From: Chionoecetes opilio
Taxonomy: Eukaryota; Arthropoda; Malacostraca; Decapoda; Majidae
DNA length: 64,000 bases
Direction of reading: 5' to 3'
NCBI GenBank assembly: GCA_016584305.1
Contig: JACEEZ010010096.1
Location: forward strand, 38,501 to 102,500
A model generated the notes under the pieces. The model did no database searches. It saw only the letters and a list, made by a program, of their open reading frames with translations, and was not told where the DNA came from. The translations under genes and the position numbers were made by a program. The first letter of the stretch is position 1, and every line of letters begins with the position of its first letter. Below are positions 20,450 through 32,749 of the stretch, piece by piece.

Positions 20450-22125
20450 TATGCTATCCTGCCTGCCTGTCTCCTATGCTATCCTGCCTGCCTGTCTCCT
20501 ATGCTATCCTGCCTCCGTCTCCTATGCTATCCTGCCTCCCTGTCTCCTATGCTATCCTGCCTCCCTGTCTCCTATGCTATCCTGACTGCCTGTCTTCTGT
20601 GCTATCCTGCCTGCCTGTCTCCTATGCTATCCTGCCTCCCTGTCTCCTATGCTATCCTGCCTGCCTGCCTGTCTCCTATGCTATCCTGCCTGCCTGCCTG
20701 TCTCCTATGCTATCCTGCCTGCCTGTCTCCTATGCTATCCCGCCTGCCTGTCTCCTATGCTATCCTGTCTCCGTCTCCTATGCTATCCTGCCTCCCTGTC
20801 TCCTATGCTATCCTGACTGCCTGTCTTCTGTGCTATCCTGCCTGCCTGTCTCCTATGCTATCCTGCCTCCCTGTCTCCTATGCTATCCTGCCTGCCTGCC
20901 TGTCTCCTATGCTATCCTGCCTCCGTCTTTCCCATGCTATCTGCCTGCTCTGTCTCCTAGCTATCCTGACTGCTTCTCTATGCTATCCTGCTGCCTGTCT
21001 CCTATGCTATCCTGACTGCCTGTCTCCTATGCTATCCTGACTGCCTGTCTCCTATGCTATCCTGTCTGCCTGTTTCCTATGCTATCCTGCCTCCCTGTCT
21101 CCTATGCTATCCTGATTGCCTGTCTCCTATGCTATCCTGCCTGCCTGTCTCCTATGCTATCCTGCTGCCTGTCTCCTATGCTATCCTGCCTGCCTGTCTC
21201 TATGCTATCCTGACTGCCTGTCTCCTATGCTATCCTGCCTCCGTCTTCTATGCTATCCTGCTGCCTGTCTCCTATGCTATCCGCCTCCTGTCTCCTATGC
21301 TATCCTGCCTGCCTGTCTCCTATGCTATCCTGCCTGCCTGTCTCCTATGCTATCCTGCCTGCCTGTCTCCTATGCTATCTGACTGCCTGTCTCCTATGCT
21401 ATCCTGCTGCCTGTCTCCTATGCTATCCTGCCTGCCTGTCTCCTATGCTATCTGATGCCTGTCTCCTATGCTATCCTGACTGCCTGTCTCCTATGCTATC
21501 CTGCCTGCCTGTCTCCTATGCTATCCTGCTCCTGTCTCCTATGCTATCCTGACTGCCTGTCTCCTATGCTATCCTGCCTGCCTGTCTCCTATGCTATCCT
21601 GCCTGCCTGTCTCCTATGCTATCCTGCCTGCCTGTCTCCTATGCTATCCTGCCTGCCTGTCTCCTATGCTATCCTGCCTGCCTGTCTCCTATGCTATCCT
21701 GACTGCCTGTCTCCTATGCTATCCTGCCTGCCTGCCTTTCCGCCTCTCTGCTATGCTATCCTGCCTGCCTGTCTCCTATGCTATCCTGCCTGCCTGTCTC
21801 CATGCTATCCTGCCTGCCTGTCTCCTATGCTATCCTGCCTGCCTGTCTCCTATGCTACCTGCCTGCCTGTCTCCTATGCTATCCTGCCTGCCTGTCTCCT
21901 ATGCTATCCTGCTGCCTGTCTCTATGCTATCCTGACTGCCTGTCTCCTATGCTATCCTGCCTGCCTGTCTCCTATGCTATCCTGCCTGCCTGTCTCCTAT
22001 GCTATCCTGACTGCCTGTCTTCTATGCTATCCTGACTGCCTGTCTCCTATGCTATCCTGCCTGCCTGTCTCCTATGCTATCCTGACTGCCTGTCTTCTAT
22101 GCTATCCTGCCTGCCTAGGGGCTTC
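20450..22125. repeat. 25-bp tandem repeat, ~1.7 kb
   Basis: Unit cctgcctgcctgtctcctat-gctat, about 65 copies with CTGACTG and CTGCCTCC variants and scattered one-base losses. Overlapping open frames across it are by-products. Confidence 0.92.
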
Positions 22126-22565
<440 letters not shown>

Positions 22566-22569
22566 AGAG

Positions 22570-23099
22570 AAAAAAATTATAGTAGCCTGTTATCTCTGTA
22601 GTACCTCTTAAGTGTAGTCACAAAGAACACACAAATCTTACGCCTTTTTCTTCTTCTACCCTAAAAAAAAAAGTTAATTCATAATGTCCGTAGATAGTAT
22701 AAAGAATGTTACCTAATGAAATGAAGAAGCGCCCGGCATCATTGGTCCTGTAGCGCTGTGGTTAGAGGCGAGGGAGATGGGGATACAACCAAGGAACATG
22801 TAAGTCATAATAATATAATATAAATACTCTTCAATAATATAAATACTCTTCCTTGGATACAACATTGTGATATAGGAAGGCATGGTGTGTGGGGGGCAGA
22901 AGACATGGAGGCTGATCTACTCTGATGTTGACTTCTGGGATTACAAACAGTCATATATAATGGATTACATCACAAAATTCAGGATCTACTACAGTCATTC
23001 ATTCTGTAAACTGTAACTTGGTAAAAACTTGACAAATCAGTTGCCTTTACAAAGCTTAATAAGGATACTTTCAGTCTCCTTCAGAAGCCTAACAGTAAA
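22570..23099. other. No gene seen
   Basis: 22735-22790 (cctgtagcgctgtggttaga) looks like a tRNA-type SINE head without its body. Confidence 0.4.
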
Positions 23100-23256
23100 C
23101 TTTGTCTGGCTAGCTGGCCCCAAAAAGGCAGTCGCTACGCGTGTCAAAAAGGATCTGGCAGCATTGGGCATTGAAGTAGAGACAACGGATAGAGATCGTT
23201 GGAAGTGTATCATCGGCTGTCTAAACTCATATAAGATATTATGGGAAAATCTGACT
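23100..23256 (+). mobile_element. 3' end of a second non-LTR family
   Basis: The frame VKKDLAALGIEVETTDRDRW then KCIIGCLNS resembles the C-terminal end of retrotransposon polyproteins (W...V..DL..LGI...A.DR..W). Interrupted by piggyBac-like copy 3 after aaaatctgac. Confidence 0.6.
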
Positions 23257-23405
23257 TTAACCCCTTGAGACCCAGAACATAATTTGCATTGTATTTTGGG
23301 TACCATTAGACAATTTTTAGTGAATATTAGCATTATTTTATAGATATGACCTGTTTAGTATCCTCGTCGCCTAACTAATTTGGTATATTAAGTTACCTTT
23401 CGTAT
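23257..23405 (+). mobile_element. piggyBac-like MITE, copy 3, truncated
   Basis: Left end intact; the sequence stops after ttacctttcgta, so the last ~60 bp and the right TTAA are gone. It sits inside a non-LTR tail: the host motif tctgac occurs on both sides of the copy. Confidence 0.75.
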
Positions 23406-23579
23406 CTGACGTGAATTACAGAAAGGTGTGAGGGGTCAGAGGTTACCCAAGGGTGATCAGTGAGGCAGCCAACATTGTTCACAAAGATGCTGAGGGCAGA
23501 GCTTACTGATGTTAGGGATTAGTAGTGCAAGAGGTGTCCGAAGAGAATATGTCTGGTGGGTGGTTTGTGTGGGTCCTTA

Positions 23580-23955
23580 GGTTGTGTGGGGGCGGGGGGA
23601 AAGAGAGAGGGAAGGGGTGAGAGGTCGAAATAGAGGGGGAAGGGGTGAGGGAAGGGGTGAAAGAGGTTAGGGGTGAGAGAGGGAAGGGTGAGAGGGGAAA
23701 GAGAGGGAAGGGGTGAGAGGGGAAAGAGAGGGAAGGGGTGAGAGGGGAAAGAGAGGGAAGGGGTGAGAGAGGGAAGGGGTGAGAGGGGAAAGAGAGGGAA
23801 GGGGTGAGAGAAAGGGGTGAGAGGGAAGGGGTGAGAGGGAAAAGAGAATGGGAAGGGGTGAGAGGGGAAAGAGAATGGGAAGGGGTGAGAGAGGAAGGGG
23901 TGAGAGGGAAAGAGAATGGGAAGGGGTGAGAGAGGAAGGGGTGAGGGAAGGGGAT
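23580..23955. repeat. Purine-rich tandem repeat
   Basis: Units of gggaaggggtgagag(a)gg and aaagaga, period about 17-25 bp, strongly strand-asymmetric (all purine on plus). Confidence 0.88.
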
Positions 23956-24085
23956 GGCTAAGTATAGATACAAGATTGTTTAAGAGTAATAGAGGAGAAA
24001 TAAGGCAATAAATAAACAAGATATATAGAATAAGTAATGTAATGTGATTAATAGAGGAGAAATAAGCTGATAAATAAACAAGACA

Positions 24086-24181
24086 CAGTAAAACCTCTCA
24101 TATTCGGACTAATTGGGCCAAGGAGTGGTCCGAGTAATGCAAGGATCCTAATAATGGGGTGATTATATATGGGGGGTTAGG

Positions 24182-24219
<38 letters not shown>

Positions 24220-24604
24220 AGGTTTAATGTATATATATGTAGCTAGGAAAGTTCGACCCCTAAAATAAAAAAAAAAATAAAAAAAAAAAAAAAAAAGTTC
24301 TAGGCGTGTATATAGCTAGGAAATTTCGACCCTTAAAAAAAAGAAGAAGAAGAAGAAGAAGAAGAAGAAGAAGAAGAAGAAGAAGAAGAAGAAGAAGAAG
24401 AAGAAGAAGAAGAAGAAGAAGAAGAAGAAGAAGAAGAAGAAGAAGAAGCAGAAGAAGAAGAAGCAGAAGAAGCAGAAGAAGAAGCAGAAGAAGAAGCAGA
24501 AGAAGAAGAAGAAGAAGAAGAAGAAGACGAAGAAGAAGAAGAAGAAGAAGAAGAAGAAGAGAAGGAGGTCCGAATAATGAGGGTCCGAATACGAGGTTTT
24601 AGTG
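24086..24604. mobile_element. Inverted-repeat element with GTAAAACCTC ends, copy 2
   Basis: Left cagtaaaacctctcatattc, right gtccgaatacgaggttttag. The core grew by poly-A runs and a ~220-bp (GAA)n tract with GCA variants at 24340-24560. Confidence 0.7.
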
Positions 24605-24915
24605 TATATAAAAATAAGATGTAAGAAGGTTGAGGTGATGAGGAAAAGTTGTGCCCAGAAAGCATTTTGTCACCCAGGGATAAATCATAACATCACTCTT
24701 GATAAAGATTTCAGTTTTATAATGTTTTGAAACAGCAAAAATTGGCTTTCGTAAGACTTCTATCAACCCTTCAAGATATTCACAGAATATTCAAAGAGCA
24801 GCATAAAAATACATGTAACATTCCAGTCTCCTGAAATTCCTAATACAGTAAATCTTGTGGTCGTCCAGCAACAGGGACACGGGGCTTAGGGGGAGTCAGG
24901 AGTCGCCTTCCTCCT
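24605..24915. other. No gene seen
   Basis: Unique AT-rich sequence leading into the 85-bp repeat. Confidence 0.5.
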
Positions 24916-24917
24916 AT

Positions 24918-25390
24918 TACACTCCAACACAATGCCTGGGTGTCATGAAGCTGTTAAATCCCTTACTAGTTATAAATCCTATCGTCTTTCACATAGCATT
25001 ACATTCCAACACAATTCCTAGACCTCATGAAGCTGTTAAATCCCTTACTAGTTATAAATCCTATCGTCTTTCACAGAGTATTACATTCCAACACAATGCC
25101 TAGACCTCATGAAGCTGTTAAATCCCTTACTAGTTATAAATCCTATCGTCTTTCACATAGCATTACATTCCAACACAATGCCTAGGCCTCATGAAGCTGT
25201 TAAATCCCTTACTAGTTACTTTCTAGTTATAAATCCTATCATCTTTCACATAGCATTACACTCCAACACAATTCCTAGACCTCATGAAGCTGTTAAATCC
25301 CTTACTAGTTACTTTCTAGTTACAAATCCTATCGTCTTTCACATAGTATTACATTCCAACACAATTCCTAGGCCTCATGAAGCTTTTAAA
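24918..25390. repeat. 85/94-bp tandem repeat, five and a half copies
   Basis: Unit contains cattacattccaacacaatg, catgaagctgttaaatccct and tagttataaatcctatcgtc. The longer form repeats actttctagtt. Confidence 0.9.
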
Positions 25391-25487
25391 TGACAGGTCT
25401 TACAAGTTACAGGTGAATTTTTACATTATCGGCCTCAAGGTTATAGGCCGAACATAACCCAAGCCTTTCAAGTTATGAGTCTTGCTT

Positions 25488-25710
25488 TCTACTGTCAATA
25501 ACACTATAGTCACCACATGCCATATATAAGGAATGTTAGCATCACTACAGACTTGTATGTGCCACTGAAGAGGCACGCACAGTAGTTTATATTATGTACG
25601 TACCTGTCTTCAGTGGCACATACAAGTCTGTAGTGGTGCTAACATTCCTAATATATGGTACCTGGCGACATTAGTGCAGTTGTGGCGACTATAGTGTTAT
25701 TGATGGTAGA
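25488..25710. mobile_element. Fold-back MITE, undivided copy
   Basis: Inverted arms from tctactgtcaataacacta to tagtgttattgatggtaga, with inner arms around gttagcatcactacagactt. This is the empty-site reference for the split copy at 10.4 kb. Confidence 0.78.
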
Positions 25711-26470
25711 CCTAATCGGGTAATAGTCTGACATGTCTAATAAATCCCAGGCCTCTCCAGACACAGACCTGACACAGTGCAGGGCTCACAAGATGCTGGC
25801 TGCTCACACACACCCTACAGTCACACACACACACACACACACAGTCACACAGGCGGCACACTCAGCACTACAGACCCCGACACACACACACACACACACA
25901 CGGTAAAAAATACATGCATGCCGTTTCCAGACACACTTGGAAGGGATGGCTATGTTGCCTTATAGTCCTCATGGTATGGGTGGTCAAACACACAGACACA
26001 CACACACTCACTGGCCTGTCATGCTACACACTGGGTGCTCCGTCCACTTTCCACATGCTAAACACAGGTACACTACACCCACTGAAACAAAATGTAATGA
26101 ACAGCAAAATATTACGTAAACAAATCATTCATAAACGACACCTATCTTCCTAGTAACTGAAACTATAGAATGAACAGCAAAGACTTATGTATAAACAAAT
26201 CATTCACAAACGACACATTTCCTCCTAGTAGTAGTAATCGTAATCATAAATCCAACACTTTAATGATAACAATTCAATCCAACACTCTATGTAAGTCACA
26301 AAACACGTCACCAGTTGAGTATACTTGTGTTATCGGTACAAAAACACGCCGTCATTTGTGAGTACTACGATTATCAGCGTCAATCAATCCCTGGCTGGAG
26401 AACACAAGCCGGCCTCCTCACACCCTTCCCCAGGGTGTCGTGTTTGTGTGGGGTGTTGCCTGGGGAGTGA
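25711..26470. other. No gene; two (CA)n runs
   Basis: CA repeats at 25806-25842 and 25880-25902; 26150-26230 is a partial repeat of 26090-26150 (aacaaatcattca-aacgacac). Confidence 0.5.
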
Positions 26471-26474
26471 AGCA

Positions 26475-26860
26475 TCAATATTCTCATAGCATAACGCAGA
26501 CATTATTAGCATCACTTTCTCATAGCATAACGCAGACACAGTGTAGCATCAATATTCTCATAGCATAACGCAGACATTATTAGCATCACTTTCTCATAGC
26601 ATAACGCAGACACAGTGTAGCATCAATATTCTCATAGCATAACGCAGACACAGTGTAGCATCAATATTCTCATAGCATAACGCAGACACAGTGTAGCATC
26701 AATATTCTCATAGCATAACGCAGACACAGTGTATGTACCGTCATTCTCATAGCATAACGCAGTGTAGCATCAACATTCTCATAGCACAACACAGTAACAT
26801 TCTCATAGCACAACACAGTAACATTCTCATAGCATAATGCAGACACAGTTTTAGTAGCGT
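26475..26860. repeat. ~38-bp tandem repeat
   Basis: Unit tctcatagcataacgcagac plus acagtgtagcatcaatat, about ten copies with shorter forms at the right. Confidence 0.88.
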
Positions 26861-27210
26861 CACTTTCTGAGATTGTGGGATGATTATGTATCACTTCCTC
26901 TTTGATCATTCCACTCAGCAAAATTATATCCATCCTCTGAACACTCCTGTGGATGTATTGTATGATTATAAGCTTAGCTACTGCATAAACATCCTATTAA
27001 AAACAAAACTTTGATAAGAGTATTCAGGTGTCTGTCAAAGAGAAAAGCAACACAGGCTACAAAGGCTCCAAATAGTTCATTCCTAAGCATGATTATGGCA
27101 AGAAGTAAAAAGGGAGACACTCATAGCTTGATCAAAAAAAAATAGGAAATATGGATTGAAGAAAACTAAGTCACAACCTTGCTAGCTCTTCAAGTCTTCC
27201 AAAATTCAGT
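26861..27210. other. No gene seen
   Basis: AT-rich, nothing recognised. Confidence 0.5.
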
Positions 27211-27214
27211 GTCA

Positions 27215-28203
27215 GCTTTCCAGTGCATTAGACATACTGTATCAAGCTTTCCAGTGCATTAGACATACTGTATCAAGCTTTCCAGTGCATTAGACATACT
27301 GTATCAAGCTTTCCAGTGCATTAGACATACTGTATAAGCTTTCCAGTGCATTAGACATACTGTATCAAGCTTTCCAGTGCATTAGACATACTGTATCAAG
27401 CTTTCCAATGCATTAGACATACTGTATCAAGCTTTCCAGTGCATTAGACATACTGTATCAAGCTTTCCAGTGCATTAGACATACTGTATCAAGCTTTCCA
27501 GTGCATTAGACATACTGTATAAGCTTTCCAGTGCATTAGACATACTGTATAAGCTTTCCAATGCATTAGACATACTGTATCAAGCTTTCCAGTGCATTAG
27601 ACATACTGTATCAAGCTTTCCAATGCATTAGACATACCGTATAAGCTTTCCAGTGCATTAGACATACTGTATCAAGCTTTCCAGTGCATTAGACATACTG
27701 TATAAGCTTTCCAGTGCATTAGACATACTGTATCAAGCTTTCCAGTGCATTAGACATACTGTATAAGCTTTCCAGTTCATTAGACATACTGTATCAAGCT
27801 TTCCAGTGCATTAGACATACTGTATCAAGCTTTCCAGTGCATTAGACATACTGTATCAAGCTTTCCAGTGCATTAGACATACTGTATCAAGCTTTCCAGT
27901 GCATTAGACATACTGTATCAAGCTTTCCAGTGCATTAGACATACTGTATCAAGCTTTCCAGTGCATTAGACATACTGTATCAAGCTTTCCAGTGCATTAG
28001 ACATACTGTATCAAGCTTTCCAGTGCATTAGACATACTGTATCAAGCTTTCCAGTGCATTAGACATACTGTATCAAGCTTTCCAGTGCATTAGACATACT
28101 GTATCAAGCTTTCCAGTGCATTAGACATACTGTATCAAGCTTTCCAGTGCATTAGACATACTGTATCAAGCTTTCCAGTGCATTAGACATACTGTATCAA
28201 GCT
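27215..28203. repeat. 30/31-bp tandem repeat, about 32 copies
   Basis: Unit aagctttccagtgcattaga-catactgtatc; a form lacking one C is scattered through the array. Very homogeneous. Confidence 0.95.
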
Positions 28204-28377
28204 ATAAGTATGGATTCTTGGACTACAGACACACACACACACACACACACACTCCCTCAAGACTGGCCGCCATACAAGCAAGCTACACGGTAAAAAGGTT
28301 AAGGAAAGGAAATTCATGAGATTCTCCAGTACCCAAGATAAGCAAACATGACTGATTCACCTGGAAACATTACACTT

Positions 28378-28586
28378 TTAACCCCTTGAGACCCAGAACG
28401 TAATTTCCATTGTAATGTAGGTACCATTAGACGATTTGTAGTGAGTATAAGCAATATTATATAGATATGACCTGCTTAGTATCCTTGTCCACTAGCTAAT
28501 TTGGTATATTAAGTAACTTTTCGTTGTTTTATGGCTAACAGACATTTTTATATAGCAAAGGAAAGATCTGGGCGTGAAGGGGTTAA
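28378..28586 (+). mobile_element. piggyBac-like MITE, copy 4
   Basis: Both ends and both TTAA sites intact. Confidence 0.82.
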
Positions 28587-28765
28587 GGGAGATTATACTT
28601 TCTTTCTTTCTAACTTTCTCCTCGATCAGGTTATCTATGTATTATATGTATTATTCCCTTAGATAATTGATTCCCTTCTTATGCACTTCTTCTACACTAA
28701 ACTCCTTGCACCTACTACTCCTCGTCTCCTCAATCACGTTATGTATGTACTAGGGGAGATAAGAT

Positions 28766-28943
28766 AAGATAAGATTTTCATCCTATCTAGACACTTTGCA
28801 AGTACCAACTACAAGGTTATTGACTATACAAAGCGCCGCCCCGTCAGCACGAACTAGGCGGACTCGAACCGCTGACCGAATGCACAGGGACGCTGCACAT
28901 GGCGAACTCACGTCTCTACCGACCTTGCCACCCTGACGGGCAG
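28766..28943 (-). mobile_element. tRNA-derived SINE, minus strand
   Basis: Read on the minus strand: ggtggcaaggtcggtagaga (A-box region) and cagcggttcgagtccgcc (B-box), then a body ending in a GATAA tail at 28755-28775. The trinucleotide spacing is tRNA-like but there is no intact acceptor stem, so it is not a tRNA gene. Confidence 0.65.
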
Positions 28944-28969
28944 CAGTAGAAGTATCTTGCATTAACTTT

Positions 28970-29105
28970 TTTTATTACTATTATTGTTGTAGTTGTAGTA
29001 GTAGTAGTTTATAGTAGTAGTATTAAGATGATGTACGTGTGATAACATGAGAGTTAGAGGCAATGATGCAACCTACCCTCGATGCAACCTGCCCCGCTCT
29101 CCCCT
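28970..29105. mobile_element. Half copy of the (TAC)n-core hairpin element
   Basis: Ends with atgcaacctgccccgctctc as in the 32.0-kb copy. The left arm is reduced to ctaggggaga at 28750, where a SINE-like sequence intervenes. Confidence 0.6.
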
Positions 29106-29396
29106 ACTCCTCAATCACTTTAGGTATGTACTATATGTCTCTTAGATTCACCAAGCTGACTGATTCTCTTTGTATGCACTGCTATTACACTCTATATTCC
29201 TTGCTTCTACTACATTCCATTTACCAACAATAAATCTCGCCTCAGGATGAAAAGTTTAGCCTCGCATTCCGGACACAAAGACATGAGTAAAGATTGCTAG
29301 TACATACATTGTAGACAAATTATTCCTGCTGGATATTTCAATCCGTACAATTTTCTTTTCCACTACGAATATTTGACCTTGAAATGAAGTAATGTA
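29106..29396. other. No gene seen
   Basis: Shares cttctacact and ctcctcaatcac motifs with 28.68-28.74 kb, suggesting a diverged duplication. Confidence 0.4.
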
Positions 29397-29611
29397 TTGA
29401 GACCCCTTGAGACCTAGAACGTAATTTCCATTGTAATTTGGGTACCATTAGATGATTTTTAGTGAATATAAGTAAGATTTTATAGATATGACCTGTTTAG
29501 TATCCTTGTCCATTAGCTAATTTGGTATATTCAGTTACTTTTCGTAATTTTATGGCTCGACAACATACATTTTTTTATAGCAAAGGAAAGATCTGGGCGT
29601 GAAGGGGTTAA
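29397..29611 (+). mobile_element. piggyBac-like MITE, copy 5
   Basis: The left TTAA has decayed to TTGAGA; the right end GAAGGGGTTAA is intact. Confidence 0.78.
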
Positions 29612-30099
29612 TATAAGAAACACTAACTTTAACACTCCCTTCAAACTGTCAGTGAATTGCTACTTAATCTACATATGAAGAAAAAACTCTCCAACATTTG
29701 TGCATAAAGTTTCCGTGTCCTCAATGTTTACATCACTATTTACATTTTAACTATTTTGCCTCCTTATCGTTTTGTATATTTTGTTTTACGTATGTGATTT
29801 TAGTTCTTCTTTTTCTTTCTCTCTTTCCTCTTCTTTCTTTTTTTCTTCCATCATTCTATCTTTTCTTTCTTGTGATGTGATGCAGTTTTGTTTATTGTAT
29901 TCTCTCAATGTCTATCCAGTCCTCCAGAATCCAAAAACCGCTCCTTCCTTGAAATAATAACAGTAGACTACAAGATAAATTCAAACTCATGAAATCTTAT
30001 CTACGTGAGAAACATATATACAAAATCCATATGTACATGTTCACTGTATTTAGAGATATTGAAGTAGGCAATCCTGTGTGTGTGTGTGTGTGTGTGGTA
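29612..30099. other. No gene; T-rich tract and (GT)n
   Basis: Pyrimidine-rich 29800-29880, (GT)n at 30075-30096. Confidence 0.5.
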
Positions 30100-30372
30100 T
30101 TCATCTAGTTGTATTTTACAGGGCCAGAGCAACGCTTGTATGGCCCCGTCTCCATATCAACATTTATTTTTCTCATTCATCTTTTTAGTGCTGGCCAAAG
30201 ACACCACCCCGGGAGGCGGGTCACCAACCCCCGGCTAACACCCGGTACCCATTCACTCTTGGGTGGACAGGGGCTCGGGTTTTAAGAAGACCGCCCGTCT
30301 GTCTTCGCTCCGCCCGGGGATCGAACCCGGGACTTCTCGGTTGTGAGCCGAGCGTGCTAACCCTTACACTCT
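30100..30372 (-). mobile_element. tRNA-Val-like SINE, minus strand
   Basis: The minus-strand head gggttagcacgctcggct, an anticodon-arm-like ctcggctcacaaccgag (loop triplet CAC, Val) and the B-box gggttcgatccccgg are followed by a body with ggccagcac and tatggagacggggcc and an end at ctagatgaata. A full-length ~270-bp SINE, not a functional tRNA. Confidence 0.72.
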
Positions 30373-30674
30373 GATATCTGGTTAACACTGCACAATAATC
30401 TTTACTGTAGCTGTGTATGTGTGTGAATGACTTCATTGTCTCCTGGATGTTGGTATAGCTCCCACATCTCTTTGTATCAAATATCTGGTTAACACTGCAC
30501 TGCACATCTTTACTGTAGCTGTGTATGTGTATGAATGACTTTACTGCCTCCTAGATGTTGCTATAATTCTCATATCTCTCCATTCTCTTTTTCTCCACAT
30601 CCAGCTTCCTTATCTTCTTATGTTATCTCTTTTGCTATCAAGTAAATATCTGGCTAATGTATCCCTGCACAAAT

Positions 30675-30921
30675 CAGGCGCCTAGAATTGAAACGGCACA
30701 AGCGCCACTTTAAAAACACTGAGAAAAACGCGCTTAAAGTTTAATCTAAGAAAATCAAGATATGAAACGGCACAGGCGCCACTTTTTATCAATGAAAAAA
30801 ATGCACCTAAAGTGTTTTCAAAATAAATCAGCAACAAATGAAGATATTAGATTAAACTTTAAGCGCGTTTTTCGCAGTTTTTTCAAAGTGGCGCTTGTGC
30901 CGTTTCAATTCTAGGCGCCTG
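30675..30921. mobile_element. Palindromic MITE, ~247 bp
   Basis: Ends caggcgcctagaattgaaac and gtttcaattctaggcgcctg are perfect inverse copies continuing through ggcacaagcgccactt. An inner pair (cgcgcttaaagtttaatct and agattaaactttaagcgcg) extends the hairpin, with a third partial arm at 30757. Confidence 0.8.
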
Positions 30922-31080
30922 AAATAATCTTTACTGTAGCAAGTTAACTAATAATAAACTACAAAAACTGAAGTAGAAAACAAAACACTTTAAATTTAAA
31001 TGCCAGATGAGATAAACTTCATGTCAAACACTATTACTTTTATGATATTACGTAATCCTCATTTTTTTAAGACTGATCGT

Positions 31081-31170
31081 TCTTCCTCTGCTTTCCGTTA
31101 ACGTCAGATTTTCCGAAAATATCTTACGAGGTTAGACGGCCGATGAATACGCTTCCGTTATTTTTCAGGC
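31081..31170 (-). mobile_element. Second non-LTR tail, minus strand
   Basis: gtcagattttccgaaaatat and gttagacggccgatgaatac are inverse to the tails at 15.1 and 23.2 kb. Confidence 0.58.
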
Positions 31171-31214
31171 AGATCATGAATGCGGCGACAGTTTGTAGAC
31201 TAGCTTTAGTAACA

Positions 31215-31345
31215 TTGGCACCTCACCACCTTCAGGAGAACCACAGTTAAGCATCCCTGTCATTCTCACGGTCAAGGCTCAGGGCTTAGCAGGACACCAC
31301 ACGATACCTTTCAGATGTACAAATGAAAACCCTAACTGATGATGT
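31215..31345. repeat. Segment duplicated at 33.68 kb
   Basis: cctcaccaccttcaggagaa through cctttcagatgtacaaatga matches 33680-33795 nearly base for base. Confidence 0.85.
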
Positions 31346-31403
31346 GATATGCCTGTCATTAAGATCATAAGCAGTGATGGAGGGAGTAATACAAGTCAAT
31401 CAT

Positions 31404-31611
31404 TTAACCCCTTGAGGCCCAGAACATAATTGCCATTGTAATTTGGGTACCATTAGACGTTTTTTTAGTGAATAGAAGCAATATTTTATAGGTATGATCT
31501 GTTTAATACCTTTGTCCACTAACTAATTTGGTATATTCAGTGACTTTTCGTAATTTAATGGCTCGACAACATACAATATTTTATAGCAAAGGAAAGATCT
31601 GGGCGTGAAGG
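31404..31611 (+). mobile_element. piggyBac-like MITE, copy 6
   Basis: Left TTAA intact; the right end stops at GGCGTGAAGG and lacks the terminal GGTTAA. Confidence 0.78.
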
Positions 31612-31704
31612 AAAAACATTCACACATTTTCTGTAACATACATTGTAGCAGTAGACAGCCTTAGGTCATTCTTCTAGCACAACACCAGGGTTAGAATGTT
31701 CAGT

Positions 31705-32043
31705 AGGGGAGAGCGGGGCAGGTTGCATCGAGGGTAGGTTGCATCGTCGCCTCTTAACTCGCATTTTATCACACGTACATCATCTTAATACTACTACTTC
31801 TACTACTACTACTACTATAAACTACTACTACTACTACTACAATAAACTACTACTACTACTACTATAAACTACTACTACTACTACTACAATAAACTACTAC
31901 TACTACTACTATAAACTACTACTACAATAAACTACTACTACTACTACAACTACAACAATAATAATAATAATAAAAAAAGTTCATGCGAGTTAAGAGGCAA
32001 TGATGCAACCTACCCCTCGATGCAACCTGCCCCGCTCTCCCCT
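31705..32043. mobile_element. Hairpin element with a (TAC)n core
   Basis: Arms aggggagagcggggcaggtt and aacctgccccgctctcccct are inverse copies that continue through gcatcgagggtaggttgcatc. The core is ~170 bp of TAC/TACAATAAAC repeats. A related right half is at 28970-29105. Confidence 0.75.
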
Positions 32044-32154
32044 ATCTGCATCCTTCTCTATAGGCCTATAAAGGGAGGCTTCTAATAGGTGGTGGAAGGC
32101 GGTCAAGTGAGTCAAAGATAGGAGTCAGGAGTACAAATGAGTCAAGATCTAAGA

Positions 32155-32368
32155 TTAACCCCTTGAGGCCCAGAACGTAATTTCCATTGTAATTTGGCTA
32201 CCATTAGATTAGGTATTTTAGTGACTATAAGCAATGTTTTGATAGCTATGACCTGTTTAGTATCCTTGTCCACTAACTAATTTGGTTTATCTAGTAACTT
32301 TTCGTAAATTTATTGCTAACAAGACGCTTCTATATAGCAAAGGAAAGATCTGGGCGTGAAGGGGTTAG
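32155..32368 (+). mobile_element. piggyBac-like MITE, copy 7
   Basis: Left TTAA intact, right TTAG. A (GA)n run starts about 20 bp downstream. Confidence 0.8.
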
Positions 32369-32381
32369 GTATCCTGAAAAA

Positions 32382-32489
<108 letters not shown>

Positions 32490-32749
32490 AACTAATGTCT
32501 GGGATGAGGTCATATAATGTTCGTTGTGAGGAAAAAACTAATAATTAAAACTGAGAAAAACTATTGGTGAATCACACACCGTAGTCATTAAGCAGTAAAC
32601 GTATATAGAGGTATAAATTATGCAAAGAGATTAAGAAGAAGAAAAAAGTGTCTTAACCCTGACCCAACTCGATGAATACTAGGTCGAGTGGCAACAGTGT
32701 CACGAATAGGAATGAATCTTTGGTTGTGTTCAGTGTCATGGCACCATAA

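Noticed and set aside
24306..24665. Poly-Arg and poly-Ser frames
   Set aside because: A (GAA)n tract inside an inverted-repeat element.
27215..28203. Centromeric satellite
   Set aside because: At ~1 kb and 31 bp per unit it is an ordinary minisatellite; nothing indicates a centromere.
28860..28943. A second tRNA gene on the minus strand
   Set aside because: Same reason: internal promoter boxes only, with a SINE body and GATAA tail.
30290..30365. A tRNA-Val gene on the minus strand
   Set aside because: The anticodon arm and B-box are tRNA-like but the acceptor stem does not close and a SINE body follows. Called a SINE.
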